50,296 bases of DNA from Euryarchaeota archaeon Ods02 (GTDB taxonomy: Archaea; Halobacteriota; Halobacteria; Halobacteriales; Halorutilaceae), in NCBI GenBank assembly GCA_028751075.1, contig JAQZDA010000014.1, forward strand, positions 1 through 50,296. Direction: 5' to 3'. The notes under the pieces are model-generated. The model was not told the origin of the DNA and ran no database searches. It saw only the letters and a program-made list of their open reading frames with translations. Of the stretch, positions 1-7,394 are shown in pieces; the first letter of the stretch is position 1, and each line of letters begins with the position of its first letter. Position numbers and translations under genes: made by a program.

Positions 1-2
1 AC

Positions 3-293
3 GAACTCGTCGACCTCGTCGGCGCCATCCCTGGGCAGCAGTTAGTGGACGCGCTCGGTCGGGAGGGTACAGCGTCTATGGGTGTTGGGTTGAAGCTGAA
101 GACCCTGTTGAAGAGCTACGGCCACTGGAGCCTCTTGTGGGAGCTCTACGGCGTCCAGAAACGCGCCGGCGAGATAAAGGATGTCTACGCCGACTACCCG
201 GGTTCGCCGGAGGATTTCACGGGGTGGAGGAGCCGGAGGGACGACGTCTACACCGAGGTGTACGAGCTGACGGGTGCGGATCCCAAGTACTGA
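3..293 (+). CDS. C-terminal fragment of an unidentified protein (cut by window edge)
   Basis: The reading frame is open from base 3 and ends at TGA 291-293, giving 96 residues of a protein whose start lies outside the window. The fragment is rich in aromatic and charged residues (LLKSYGHWSLLWELYG, then WRSRRDDVYTEVYELTGADP). I do not recognise it firmly. The tail faintly resembles the C-terminus of haloarchaeal geranylgeranyl-reductase-like flavoproteins, but no FAD motif lies in the visible part. Codon use and acidity fit the neighbours, so I take it as a real gene end. The next gene on the same strand starts about 175 bp later behind its own TATA-like box, so the two are probably separate transcription units. 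Confidence 0.6.
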   Translation, partial: ELVDLVGAIPGQQLVDALGREGTASMGVGLKLKTLLKSYGHWSLLWELYGVQKRAGEIKDVYADYPGSPEDFTGWRSRRDDVYTEVYELTGADPKY

Positions 294-468
294 ACCTGGT
301 TTCGTGACCGGAGCGGGGGTGTTGTTGGGTCGTGGTTCTCGCTGGTCTACCGGTGGCTCCGAAGAAAGATGTACTGGATGATGGTGGATGAAGCCAACTC
401 CGCCGTCAGATATAGTTATCTGAAAGAGGCGAAATTATTTGAACCGCGGCTGTGTTTCTTCATCCACA

Positions 469-1014
469 GTGACTGAAGCAGTCGAGCGAGACTGGAGCGA
501 CCGGTTCAGCGGTCGTGAACGTGTTCGACGGGTCGTCGAGACCCTGAGGTCTCCGGAGTCCGTGGACGAGATAGCGGAGCGGGCGGATGTGTCGTGGAAC
601 ACCGCCGACAGCGAGCTCCAGCGCCTGAAACGGGAGGACGTCGTGGTGGAGACCGTGGTCGACGGGAAGAAGGCGTTCGACGTCAACCCCCGGAAGCTCT
701 ACGTCGACGAGGTGCTGGCGTTGACGGAGGAGAACTCACGGGGGGAGCTAGAGGAACGTCTGGCGGACGTGGTGGAGGAGCTGGAGGAGCTACGGAGGGA
801 GCACGACGTGGACTCCGGGGAGGAGCTGCGTCAGCGGCTCGTGGACCCCGGGCTCTCCTCCGAGGAGATGCGAAGCCGGCTCTCCGTCGTCGAGAGCTTC
901 CAGGCCCTGGAGACCGAGCGGAACCTCCTGGAGAACGCCCTCGAGCTGTACCCTGATCTCAAGGAGCTGAACCAGGGTGCTTCGTCGGGACGTGAGAGGT
1001 CCTCCCGGGTCTGA
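469..1014 (+). CDS. DUF7342-like winged-helix protein (antitoxin/regulator-like)
   Basis: A 181-residue protein with an N-terminal winged helix-turn-helix (about residues 15-75: RERVRRVVETL, VDEIAERADVSWNTADSELQRLKRE) and a long charged coiled coil to the C-terminus (ELEERLADVVEELEELRREH). This matches haloarchaeal DUF7342 proteins, which usually sit directly before a TumE-like partner, as here: the next frame opens 4 bp after this stop. The open frame extends to a TTG at 439, but I prefer GTG 469, because the A/T box gaaattattt (431-440) lies about 30 bp upstream and would give a leaderless message, and the family normally begins near this VTEAVE. DNA binding is inferred from the fold; the target is unknown. 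Confidence 0.7.
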   Translation: MTEAVERDWSDRFSGRERVRRVVETLRSPESVDEIAERADVSWNTADSELQRLKREDVVVETVVDGKKAFDVNPRKLYVDEVLALTEENSRGELEERLADVVEELEELRREHDVDSGEELRQRLVDPGLSSEEMRSRLSVVESFQALETERNLLENALELYPDLKELNQGASSGRERSSRV

Positions 1015-1018
1015 AGCC

Positions 1019-1519
1019 GTGGTGGTGTTCTTCGCCGACCGAACCAACCTTCAGGTTCGCCGCCTGCACAGAAGGATCCTGGAGTCCATCGACTGGGGGT
1101 TCCACAGCCGACGCCTGACCATCGCGGGACCCCGGGACCCCGGCCTGTACCGTGTCGTCGGCGAGACGGACCCGCGTGTGTTCTTCGACGTCGACAGCTA
1201 CCCCGTCGAGGATGCGCGGGTGGAGATCGGGTTCAGGCTCGCGGATGCTGACGACGCCGCGGACTACTGGTTGACCTACGTCGAACCCGACCGCGACCTC
1301 TCCGTCGGCTGGCACCGCCACCCCGGTCACATGGAGCTTGGAGCCGTGCATCTCCAGCTAGCGTACGGTGACGAGGTGGTGACGCGGCGTCCCGTCGAGG
1401 TGGTGGACGCGCACCCGCTATACGTCGTCGACGTCCGCCTCCGGAGCCTGCCGGATATGGTCGACGGAGTACGCTGGAGCGACGGACGGCCAACCGGGTT
1501 CGAGGACTCCATCGGGTAG
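1019..1519 (+). CDS. TumE-like/DUF6516-like partner of the DUF7342 protein
   Basis: About 166 residues, following the HTH gene by 4 bp and presumably cotranscribed. The centre (DYWLTYVEPDRDLSVGWHRH, then GAVHLQLA) resembles the small alpha/beta core of TumE-like proteins, which are paired with HTH antitoxins in many archaea. The frame could start at GTG 977, overlapping the upstream gene, or at one of three consecutive GTG codons (1019, 1022, 1025); I chose 1019 because it follows the upstream stop directly. Toxicity is not shown by the sequence. The assignment rests on gene pairing and a weak motif match, so a plain hypothetical protein remains possible. Confidence 0.55.
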   Translation: MVVFFADRTNLQVRRLHRRILESIDWGFHSRRLTIAGPRDPGLYRVVGETDPRVFFDVDSYPVEDARVEIGFRLADADDAADYWLTYVEPDRDLSVGWHRHPGHMELGAVHLQLAYGDEVVTRRPVEVVDAHPLYVVDVRLRSLPDMVDGVRWSDGRPTGFEDSIG

Positions 1520-1754
1520 ACCCACCGAGTGGTTCCTCCGACAGTAGGTCCGCCGGCGAACGCCTGCCATCCGCCCTCCACGCAGGGGTCGAGACGGGGC
1601 GTGTATGCTGTTTCCCTGTTACGTCCGTGCATCTCTCGTTCTCTTCTCTGGTATCGGGGTTACTGCGCCGTGGGCGCGCGGGCTCCGCAGAAAACGGGGT
1701 CGTTATCAGGTATGATTTTGTTGCCGGCTTTTGGTTTCGTCGGACGCCGGCGGT

Positions 1755-1775
1755 CAGATAACCTTGTTTTATCTG
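1755..1775. promoter_or_regulatory. Inverted repeat CAGATAA-N7-TTATCTG
   Basis: Seven-base perfect arms (CAGATAA and TTATCTG) around a 7-bp spacer. It lies 23 bp upstream of the TAAG-N5-CTTA array and shares the GATAA core. It may be an operator half-array for the pilin promoter or a weak transcription stop after the upstream gene. No regulator is identified. Confidence 0.45.
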
Positions 1776-1797
1776 GAAGGAACCGGAAATCGGCGGA

Positions 1798-1855
1798 TAA
1801 GTCGGGCTTACAGGGGGTAAGCGGCTCTTAGGCGGGGATAAGGCGGTCTTATCCC
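1798..1855. promoter_or_regulatory. Three phased TAAG-N5-CTTA operators upstream of the pilin array
   Basis: TAAG-N5-CTTA occurs at 1798-1810, 1818-1830 and 1839-1851, spaced 20 and 21 bp, two helical turns, so all three face the same side of the DNA. The last copy is extended to perfect 8-bp arms (GGGATAAG at 1835-1842, CTTATCCC at 1848-1855). The array ends 17 bp before the TATA-like box at 1873-1882. This is the layout expected for cooperative binding of a dimeric regulator next to an archaeal promoter. Whether it activates or represses cannot be told. Confidence 0.6.
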
Positions 1856-1872
1856 GTCCAACGGTCCCCACG

Positions 1873-1882
1873 TTATTTATAT
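1873..1882 (+). promoter_or_regulatory. TATA-like box of the first pilin gene
   Basis: TTATTTATAT is the most A/T-rich block in the upstream region. Archaeal spacing puts the transcript start near 1905, leaving a leader of roughly 110 nt before ATG 2017. Confidence 0.5.
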
Positions 1883-2016
1883 GAAAGTTCCTTAGGTTCG
1901 TCCACGTTGACGCGGTCGGACGCGGTGTGGGATGCGTGTGTCGGCTGTGGCTCCGCGGTGTCGTGGAGCCCTTGACTGAGGTCAACAACGCAAACAACAA
2001 CGAGGTAACATAAAAC

Positions 2017-2490
2017 ATGAGACAGACTAAGACACGAGAAGATGATGACGACGCGGTTTCGCCGGTTATCGGCGTCATCCTGATGGTCGCTATCACGGTG
2101 ATTCTGGCCGCCGTCATCGGAACGTTCGTACTGGGACTAGGAGAGGACGTACAGGAGACGGCGCAGGCGGGAGTGAACTTCGACTACGATGGAGAGGACG
2201 TCACCGTCAACATCATCGACCCGGGTAACGTCGACGAGCTTCGGATATCAGGTCCAGAGTGGAATCAAGACAATCACGATGACCTAGAAGAAGGCGATGG
2301 AACTACGGGGTGGGCGATATCAGACGATGAAGACGAAGATTACGTACATATAATGGGAGATGCTATTGATGCTGGTGCATCCTTCAGCTACGATGCCACT
2401 GCCGATGACGTTGAAGGGGAACAGCTTAGTCTGGTCGGCCTCGTCGGTGACGACGAGAACCTGCTGGACACCTACGACAACCCCGAGTAA
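2017..2490 (+). CDS. Type IV pilin, array member 1
   Basis: A 157-residue archaeal pilin precursor. A charged 12-residue leader ([12 protein letters not shown]) precedes the class III signal AVSPVIG and a hydrophobic helix ending in FVLGLG. A PibD/EppA-type prepilin peptidase is expected to cut just before AVSPVIG, and the helix then packs in the pilus core. Next come the linker [12 protein letters not shown], the [11 protein letters not shown] segment, an acidic variable middle, and the C-terminal signature [12 protein letters not shown]. The same N- and C-terminal signatures recur in the next genes. The start is fixed by GAGGT at 2002-2006. No pilus ATPase or membrane platform gene is in the window. 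Confidence 0.9.
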   Translation: MRQTKTREDDDDAVSPVIGVILMVAITVILAAVIGTFVLGLGEDVQETAQAGVNFDYDGEDVTVNIIDPGNVDELRISGPEWNQDNHDDLEEGDGTTGWAISDDEDEDYVHIMGDAIDAGASFSYDATADDVEGEQLSLVGLVGDDENLLDTYDNPE

Positions 2491-2569
2491 GCACAGGTAG
2501 CTAAACAACCATAATCTGCGTTTCTTTCTCTGCCGGAGAACACGACGAGCAGAGAGAGCTGAACCAACA

Positions 2570-3067
2570 ATGAAACAGACTCAACACGATAGAAAGAAGG
2601 AGGACTCCGCGGTGTCACCCGTCATCGGCGTCATCCTGATGGTCGCCATCACCGTCATCTTAGCCGCCGTCATCGGAACCTTCGTACTGGGACTCGGGGA
2701 GGACGTGCAGGAGACCGCGCAAGCCGGCGTCGCGTTCGACTACGACGGCGGGGAAGAGGTCATCGTCAACGTGCTCGACCCCGGCAACGTCGACTCCCTG
2801 ATAATACGGGCGAGCGGTAGCGACCTGGAGAACGAGAACCTCGACGAAGATCCCACTGACCCCACAAGCTGGTACTGGGACACCGAGGAAGAAGAGGTAA
2901 GGAACGACGCTGTCTCCGCCGCCGACAGCTTCACGGTGAGCGAACAAGGTGAAGACGGCGACGTCGAACTCGATACTGGAGTCGCTATCGAAGACGCCGA
3001 CCTGCAGGTCGTCGGCGTCGTAGACAACTCCGAGAACCTCCTAGACACCTACGACATCGGCGGATAA
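2570..3067 (+). CDS. Type IV pilin, array member 2
   Basis: A 165-residue pilin precursor starting 79 bp after member 1, with no clear promoter between them, so they may be cotranscribed. The leader MKQTQHDRKKEDS is followed by AVSPVIG and the same core helix; TAQAGVAFDYDGG, VLDPGNVDSLII and a C-terminal [16 protein letters not shown] follow. The variable middle (about residues 75-145) is strongly acidic and shares little with member 1. The core helix is encoded with many synonymous differences from member 1, so its identity reflects selection on protein sequence rather than recent copying. Confidence 0.9.
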   Translation: MKQTQHDRKKEDSAVSPVIGVILMVAITVILAAVIGTFVLGLGEDVQETAQAGVAFDYDGGEEVIVNVLDPGNVDSLIIRASGSDLENENLDEDPTDPTSWYWDTEEEEVRNDAVSAADSFTVSEQGEDGDVELDTGVAIEDADLQVVGVVDNSENLLDTYDIGG

Positions 3068-3131
3068 CCACTGCAGGGAGAACCCCAGCCGACGGAGCCC
3101 GCATCCGGGAACCGGCGAGCGAAGAGCCGAC

Positions 3132-3150
3132 GGTTTCACCTGATGAAACC
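3132..3150. terminator. Hairpin GGTTTCA-N5-TGAAACC between pilins 2 and 3
   Basis: Perfect 7-bp arms around a 5-base loop, 65 bp after pilin 2 and 170 bp before pilin 3. It lacks a T-run, so intrinsic termination is uncertain; it could equally be a processing site or an operator. The rest of the 250-bp gap is C/A-rich without an obvious TATA box. Confidence 0.35.
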
Positions 3151-3320
3151 ATGATAGCACGTCGAATCAAGACCCGCGGCCGCCGAGAACCACGGTAACC
3201 GCGGAAGACCCCCACAGGGGGAACCCCTACGCAGCCGAGCAACCCCAACCCCAGGCAGCCGAGTGGAACACAGTTCAAAAGCAGACAGCAGCGAACCCCG
3301 AAAGAGAAACTAGCCGAAAC

Positions 3321-3845
3321 ATGAAGCAGGATACACAGAGGGACCGAGACACCGCCGTCTCCCCCGTCATCGGCGTCATACTCATGGTAGCGATAACCGT
3401 CATCTTAGCCGCCGTCATAGCTACCTTCGTCCTCGGGTTAGGCGACGACGTACAGGACACCGCGCAAGCCGGCGTCAGCTTCGACGAAACCCCGGGAGAG
3501 TCCATCCAGGTCACCGTCGTCGACTCCGGAAACGTCGACCGCCTCGTCATCCACGCCGACGCAGCAGCCGAAGGCGGAGGCGACGGACTCGGCACCGGCG
3601 AAGTCCACGAAGCCGGCGAACCCAACGTCTACGTAGGCTTCGAAGAAGACGACATCCCCGACGACCGCGCTGTAATCGACGAACCAAACGCCGGCGACAC
3701 CGTCACCATCCAAGCCTGCGGACAAGACAACCCACCCGTCGTACGCGACCGCGTCGACGTCGTCGGCGAAATCGGTGACGACGAGAACCTCCTCCGAAGC
3801 TACACCGTCGAACAAGCCGTCGACGACCAGAGCAGCTGTCCATAG
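3321..3845 (+). CDS. Type IV pilin, array member 3 (cysteine-containing)
   Basis: A 174-residue pilin precursor: leader [18 protein letters not shown] core helix ([20 protein letters not shown]), [12 protein letters not shown], and a variable middle with [15 protein letters not shown]. Unlike its siblings it has two cysteines, one in QACGQ and one in the C-terminal SSCP, and its tail runs past the usual signature ([20 protein letters not shown]). The two cysteines could form a surface disulfide outside the cell; that is inference. G+C is higher than in member 4. Confidence 0.88.
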   Translation: MKQDTQRDRDTAVSPVIGVILMVAITVILAAVIATFVLGLGDDVQDTAQAGVSFDETPGESIQVTVVDSGNVDRLVIHADAAAEGGGDGLGTGEVHEAGEPNVYVGFEEDDIPDDRAVIDEPNAGDTVTIQACGQDNPPVVRDRVDVVGEIGDDENLLRSYTVEQAVDDQSSCP

Positions 3846-4084
3846 ATACCTAAGATGTAGCTCGAAAACGTCGACACCATATAGGATTCACACCTAGATG
3901 TCATCAGTATGGTATGCAAACACGGAAGGTCATCATCCATATCTTCGACGGCAGCGGATAACACGTCAAAACCCTACCCCTGTTTTTTGAAGCCAACCAA
4001 TACACCAGAAACAGTTTCGTAAAAGCTAAATTTAGCTTCACATCTCTTTGGCTGAACTGTGTCAACAGGAGTTCAAGTAGATAG
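3846..4084 (+). promoter_or_regulatory. A/T-rich spacer with palindrome and T-run before pilin 4
   Basis: No gene was seen. This 239-bp spacer has lower G+C than most of the window. It contains a T6 run at 3983-3988, a possible terminator for the preceding pilin, and the palindrome AAGCTAAATTTAGCTT at 4023-4038, whose A/T centre could also be the TATA element of pilin 4. An AGGAG at about 4068 may serve as its Shine-Dalgarno sequence. Confidence 0.4.
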
Positions 4085-4627
4085 ATGAAAGAAGCAAACG
4101 ATTATAGAAGAGACGACACCGCGGTATCACCCGTCATAGGCGTCATACTCATGGTTGCGATTACGGTGATACTGGCTGCAGTCATAGGAACGTTCGTACT
4201 GGGGTTAGGTGACGACGTCAGTGAGACCGCTCAGGCTGGCGTTACGTTCGACTACGACGGAGACAACAACGTGACCATGACCGTCATCGACTCAGGGAAC
4301 GTCGACGCTCTTAGAATCCTCATACAGGGAGAGAACCTCATACATCCACCAGATGGCCTGTTTCCTAACCCGAGCTTCGGAGACCCTGAATGGAGGGGTG
4401 TAGAACCAAGAAACGGAGGTACGGAAACAGGGGGTGTAGAGACATACGAGGGTCACACTGTCGGCGCAGGAGACTCTCTGCGTATCACTGGAGTAGATAA
4501 CACTCCCACGCATGAACCTCCGGCGAAAGTAGAGCTAGATGGAGACGTAGACGACATGGATCAGATAGCAGTTATCGGGATAGTCGGTGACGACGAGAAC
4601 CTCCTCGACACCTACGAAGTCGACTGA
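4085..4627 (+). CDS. Type IV pilin, array member 4
   Basis: A 180-residue pilin precursor, the longest in the array. The leader [12 protein letters not shown] precedes AVSPVIG and the shared helix; [26 protein letters not shown], a long middle (about residues 80-155) with several Gly, Pro and Thr, and the C-terminal [14 protein letters not shown] follow. The gene and its upstream spacer are more A/T-rich and use more ATA and AGA codons than members 2 and 3, which suggests a different history for this copy even though the core helix is the same. Confidence 0.9.
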   Translation: MKEANDYRRDDTAVSPVIGVILMVAITVILAAVIGTFVLGLGDDVSETAQAGVTFDYDGDNNVTMTVIDSGNVDALRILIQGENLIHPPDGLFPNPSFGDPEWRGVEPRNGGTETGGVETYEGHTVGAGDSLRITGVDNTPTHEPPAKVELDGDVDDMDQIAVIGIVGDDENLLDTYEVD

Positions 4628-4711
4628 TAAACAGGTCTGGCACTTCATCTCCCTCTACAGTACCCTAGTCTCCGAAGTAACGCCTTCAACCACAAATACG
4701 ACACGTAAGAG

Positions 4712-4721
4712 TTAAATATAT
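4712..4721 (+). promoter_or_regulatory. TATA-like box of pilin 5
   Basis: TTAAATATAT stands out in the 147-bp gap. It puts transcription start near 4745, leaving a leader of about 30 nt that holds GGGGGAG (about 4757-4763) before ATG 4775. Confidence 0.5.
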
Positions 4722-4774
4722 GTTAATTCCAGTGTTTCGGTAGAAGAACCTAACTGGGGGAGTGAGAAAAGCCA

Positions 4775-5287
4775 ATGACAGTTAGACAGCAAGATAGAAC
4801 CGACGAAACCGCAGTATCACCCGTCATCGGCGTCATCTTGATGGTAGCAATCACCGTAATCCTCGCCGCAGTCATCGGAACGTTCGTACTGGGTTTAGGT
4901 GACGACGTACAGGAGACGGCGCAGGCGGGTGTGAACTTCGATCATCTGGAGTCCGACGAGAACCTCACTATACAGGTAGTGGATCCAGGTAACGTAGACC
5001 GACTGGTGGTGCGGTCGACTGAACACGATGGACATATCTACAACGAAGATCCAGGGGCTGGAGACAGCATCTCACTGGGGACCTTCAGCGGTACTCCTCC
5101 CGGCATGATCACGGTGAACAGCGGTGACTGGACAGGTGTAAGAGCTGACGGGACTGAAGGTCCATTACCTGATGGTTCGACCAATACTGATACTATCCCC
5201 TACTACATCGAGGGTGATACAGTATCCACTGTCGGAGTCGTAGGCGACGACGAGAACCTGCTAGATACGTACGACGTCCCCGAGTAA
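4775..5287 (+). CDS. Type IV pilin, array member 5
   Basis: A 170-residue pilin precursor: leader [19 protein letters not shown] core helix, [32 protein letters not shown], a Gly/Thr/Asp-rich middle without cysteines, and the C-terminal [16 protein letters not shown]. It has its own TATA-like box and a strong Shine-Dalgarno sequence, so it can be expressed separately from members 1-4. The variable middle is unrelated by eye to those of the other members. Confidence 0.9.
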   Translation: MTVRQQDRTDETAVSPVIGVILMVAITVILAAVIGTFVLGLGDDVQETAQAGVNFDHLESDENLTIQVVDPGNVDRLVVRSTEHDGHIYNEDPGAGDSISLGTFSGTPPGMITVNSGDWTGVRADGTEGPLPDGSTNTDTIPYYIEGDTVSTVGVVGDDENLLDTYDVPE

Positions 5288-5434
5288 CCGCCGTCGCCCC
5301 CGGTTGAGTCCTCGAACACAGTGAGGGAACCCCTAAGTACTGTGACATCGAAACACGGTCCAGAGACACCGACCTCTAAAAACCAGGGAACCACTACCCA
5401 GTGAACACAAGACCACGTTGGGGAGGTAGATGAA

Positions 5435-5860
5435 GTGCATAACTCTAGAGACACCGCCGCTATCGCGCCGAACACAGTCGCCACCGTCATCTTAGTGACG
5501 CTCGTCGTCGTCACCTCCAGCGTGGTCCTCGCCTACGGGTTCTCCGCCGCCGACAGCATGCTCGCGGAACCCGCGCAAGCCGGCGTCACCTTCCTCTATG
5601 ACGGAGAAGACGTCGAAGCCACCGTCGTCGACACCGGCAACGTACACACGCTCCACGTCCGTGGCTTCCAGAACGCGAACGCCGTCGAATCCGACAGCTG
5701 GAACGCCATCGACAGCTCCACCGTGACCCTCGAGGACCCATCGCCCGGCGACAACTTCAGGTTCCAGCCTGGAGACGCCGCGGAATCCGACGCCGAGCTC
5801 ACGCTCGTCGGCCAGACAGCGGACACCGAGAACACCATAACCACGTACACCGTTCCGTAG
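5435..5860 (+). CDS. Divergent pilin-like protein, array member 6
   Basis: A 141-residue paralog with an altered N-terminus: DTAAIAPNTVATVILVTLVV replaces [15 protein letters not shown], so the usual peptidase recognition sequence is missing. The downstream parts are retained: PAQAGVTFLYDG, VVDTGNVHTLHVRG and a C-terminal TADTENTITTYTVP. GTG 5435 is fixed by GGAGGT at 5422-5427 (7-bp spacing); the ATG at 5430 is out of frame. It could be a minor pilin, a tip or priming subunit, or a membrane-held regulator of the others. The frame is intact, so it is not an obvious pseudogene. Confidence 0.75.
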   Translation: MHNSRDTAAIAPNTVATVILVTLVVVTSSVVLAYGFSAADSMLAEPAQAGVTFLYDGEDVEATVVDTGNVHTLHVRGFQNANAVESDSWNAIDSSTVTLEDPSPGDNFRFQPGDAAESDAELTLVGQTADTENTITTYTVP

Positions 5861-5941
5861 CATCGGCGACGACTTCACGTAGAACACCAACTCAGAGAGG
5901 ATGGAGTAAGGTGGGATGGACTGAGGGGGGTCGACTGAGGT

Positions 5942-6136
5942 TCAGAGGTCGGCTACGTCGACTTCGCCGTCGTCGTCTACCTCGTCGGCGGGGATCACCA
6001 CGTCGGGTTCGAGCTCGTCTACCGGCGGCATGTCTTCGAGTCGCTCCTCCACGGACTCGATGTCCTCCTCGCTGAGGACTCCTTCCGCTATCAGGAGCTC
6101 GTCTACCTCGTCGATCTCCGGTGTATCAGTCGACAT
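5942..6136 (-). CDS. Small acidic hypothetical protein
   Basis: A 64-residue, extremely acidic protein with many Asp and Glu and almost no Lys or Arg (SEEDIESVEERLEDMPPVDE, then VIPADEVDDDGEVDVADL). I do not recognise a family. Its ATG lies inside the last codons of the upstream frameshifted gene on the same strand (11-nt overlap counted to TGA 6126-6128), which indicates an operon with translational coupling. The pair interrupts the pilin array on the opposite strand. Confidence 0.55.
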   Translation of the reverse strand: MSTDTPEIDEVDELLIAEGVLSEEDIESVEERLEDMPPVDELEPDVVIPADEVDDDGEVDVADL

Positions 6137-6438
6137 ACCCTGTCTCTCTCAGTAGAGTATACTCGTTTCGCTCTAAATAACCTTTCGCGAACCTGTACTC
6201 CTCCGCCGTCGAAAGCGTCTGCGGAAGATCGCTCCATACGTTTATCTTTCTCTCCGTCGACGTAGTGCACGTCTATATGGAAGAAGTCGTGTGACGTGTC
6301 TGACCGCGCTACCTGCCGCCATTCGGGCCGGTGAACCTCACCCGCGTCGTACTCAAGCTGCGCCACGTACTCCGTCATCCCGCCGTCCTCCAACACGAAC
6401 TCGAAGTAGACTCTCGTGTGATGTGGATGCCACGACAA
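6126..6438 (-). pseudogene. DUF7718-like gene with a frameshift and an unclear start
   Basis: The first part reads well from TTG 6438 (WHPHHTRVYFEFVLEDGG, then WRQVARSDTSHDFFHIDVHY), resembling small haloarchaeal DUF7718 proteins. After HYVDG the frame loses coding character. Skipping one base at about 6250-6256 restores a plausible tail, RKINVWSDLPQTLSTAEEYR followed by FAKGYLERNEYTLLRET, ending at TGA 6126-6128. That points to a one-base insertion in the gene or the assembly. Upstream of the TTG the same frame reads VSDGVTLSWH directly after an in-frame TAG (6457-6459). The gene is either decaying, uses an unusual start, or contains sequencing errors. Confidence 0.6.
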
Positions 6439-6708
6439 CGTGACCCCGTCCGAAACCTACTTCATCGACCCCTCATCCCCTGTCTGTCGAGTTGAGGACG
6501 TCCGGTATACAGCTTTCGACGCTGGTTCCTCGGGGTTTCAGTAGATTCCACGGCTCCTCAAACAGGTTCTAAGGCCGTCGTACCCGTGGGTACGGCGCGC
6601 TTACCGCCGTGAACCATAGTATAGACGTATGTAGCAGCACGACGTCATATAGTTTGAGAAGATGGGCAGCCTTACGAGAGCCCGTTGGAACACAAAGGAG
6701 AACAAGAC
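6439..6708 (+). promoter_or_regulatory. Divergent control region between the minus-strand pair and pilin 7
   Basis: No gene was seen. A TATA-like GTATAC (about 6505-6511) could serve the minus-strand pair. For pilin 7, a CATATAG around 6643-6649 is a candidate TATA box and an AAAGGAG about 9 bp before ATG 6709 is the Shine-Dalgarno sequence. Confidence 0.4.
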
Positions 6709-7146
6709 ATGAAAACTACAGACGTACAACAGAATAACGAAGAAGCGGTGTCGCCGGTCATCGGCGTCATCCTGATGGTCGCCATCACCGTGATACTCGC
6801 CGCAGTCATCGGCACCTTCGTGCTCGGACTCGGCGAAGACGTACAGCAGACGGCGCAAGCCGGAGTGAACTTCAACTACGACGGAAACAACGTCACCGTC
6901 AACATCATAGATCCAGGTAACGTCGACGAGCTCAGGATACTTGGACTCACCGAGGGACCCGCCGAAACCAACGGCTGGAGTTACGACGAAGAGCTCGACG
7001 CAATGACGATATCCGGCGATGACGTCAGCGCCGGTTCGAGCTTCACGTTCACTCACGGCACGCACGCCGCCAGCGGCAGCCAGCTCTCGCTAGTCGGTTT
7101 CGTCGGAGCGGACGAGAACCTGCTCGACACCTACAGGGTGCCCTGA
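6709..7146 (+). CDS. Type IV pilin, array member 7
   Basis: A 145-residue pilin precursor: leader [19 protein letters not shown] core helix, [32 protein letters not shown], a short variable middle, and C-terminal [14 protein letters not shown]. The frame is open back to TTG 6685, but ATG 6709 is preferred because of its Shine-Dalgarno sequence and the leader length shared with its siblings. Its nucleotide sequence around [18 protein letters not shown] is close to that of member 1, so these two may be the nearest pair in the array. Confidence 0.9.
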   Translation: MKTTDVQQNNEEAVSPVIGVILMVAITVILAAVIGTFVLGLGEDVQQTAQAGVNFNYDGNNVTVNIIDPGNVDELRILGLTEGPAETNGWSYDEELDAMTISGDDVSAGSSFTFTHGTHAASGSQLSLVGFVGADENLLDTYRVP

Positions 7147-7205
7147 TACCGCGTCTCGAACCCGGTTCCCCGTCGAGCTGACGACACCGAGGGCGCGGGT
7201 TCCTC

Positions 7206-7256
7206 GACGAGTAGACGCACGAGTTCACGTTGACGGACGAGTAGACGCACGAGTTC
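7206..7256. repeat. 21-bp direct repeat between pilins 7 and 8
   Basis: The 21-base unit beginning GACGAGTAGACGCAC and ending GAGTTC is present at 7206-7226 and again, identical, at 7236-7256, a 30-bp period. It lies about 55 bp before the likely TATA element (CTATATAC, about 7309-7316) of pilin 8. It could be a duplicated regulator site or a replication-slippage product. Confidence 0.7.
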
Positions 7257-7394
7257 GCTCAGACGCAGGAATACAGGGCTCAGACGCTCTCTAAACCGTG
7301 GCTACGCTACAGCTATATACCTCTGGACCGTATTAAGTTCAGAGCATTCCCGTCGGAGAACACGTAGCTTCCTCGGTGAATCTCGGAGAGAACC

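Larger units (their letters stand above)
1520..2016 (+). promoter_or_regulatory. 500-bp control region of the pilin array
   Basis: No convincing gene lies here; the one longer open frame (1529-1831) has codon use and composition unlike the neighbours. The stretch holds GATAA-type inverted repeats at 1755-1775 and 1798-1855, a TATA-like box at 1873-1882, and then about 110 bp of untranslated leader ending with a GAGGT Shine-Dalgarno sequence (2002-2006), ten bases before the first pilin ATG. Confidence 0.6.

Noticed and set aside
1529-1831. 100-codon ORF in the region upstream of the pilins
   Set aside because: It is rich in Arg, Ser, Gly and Cys unlike acidic neighbours, and it runs through the operator array.
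3846-4084. Small protein gene between pilins 3 and 4
   Set aside because: All frames are broken by stops and the composition is A/T-rich without coding bias.
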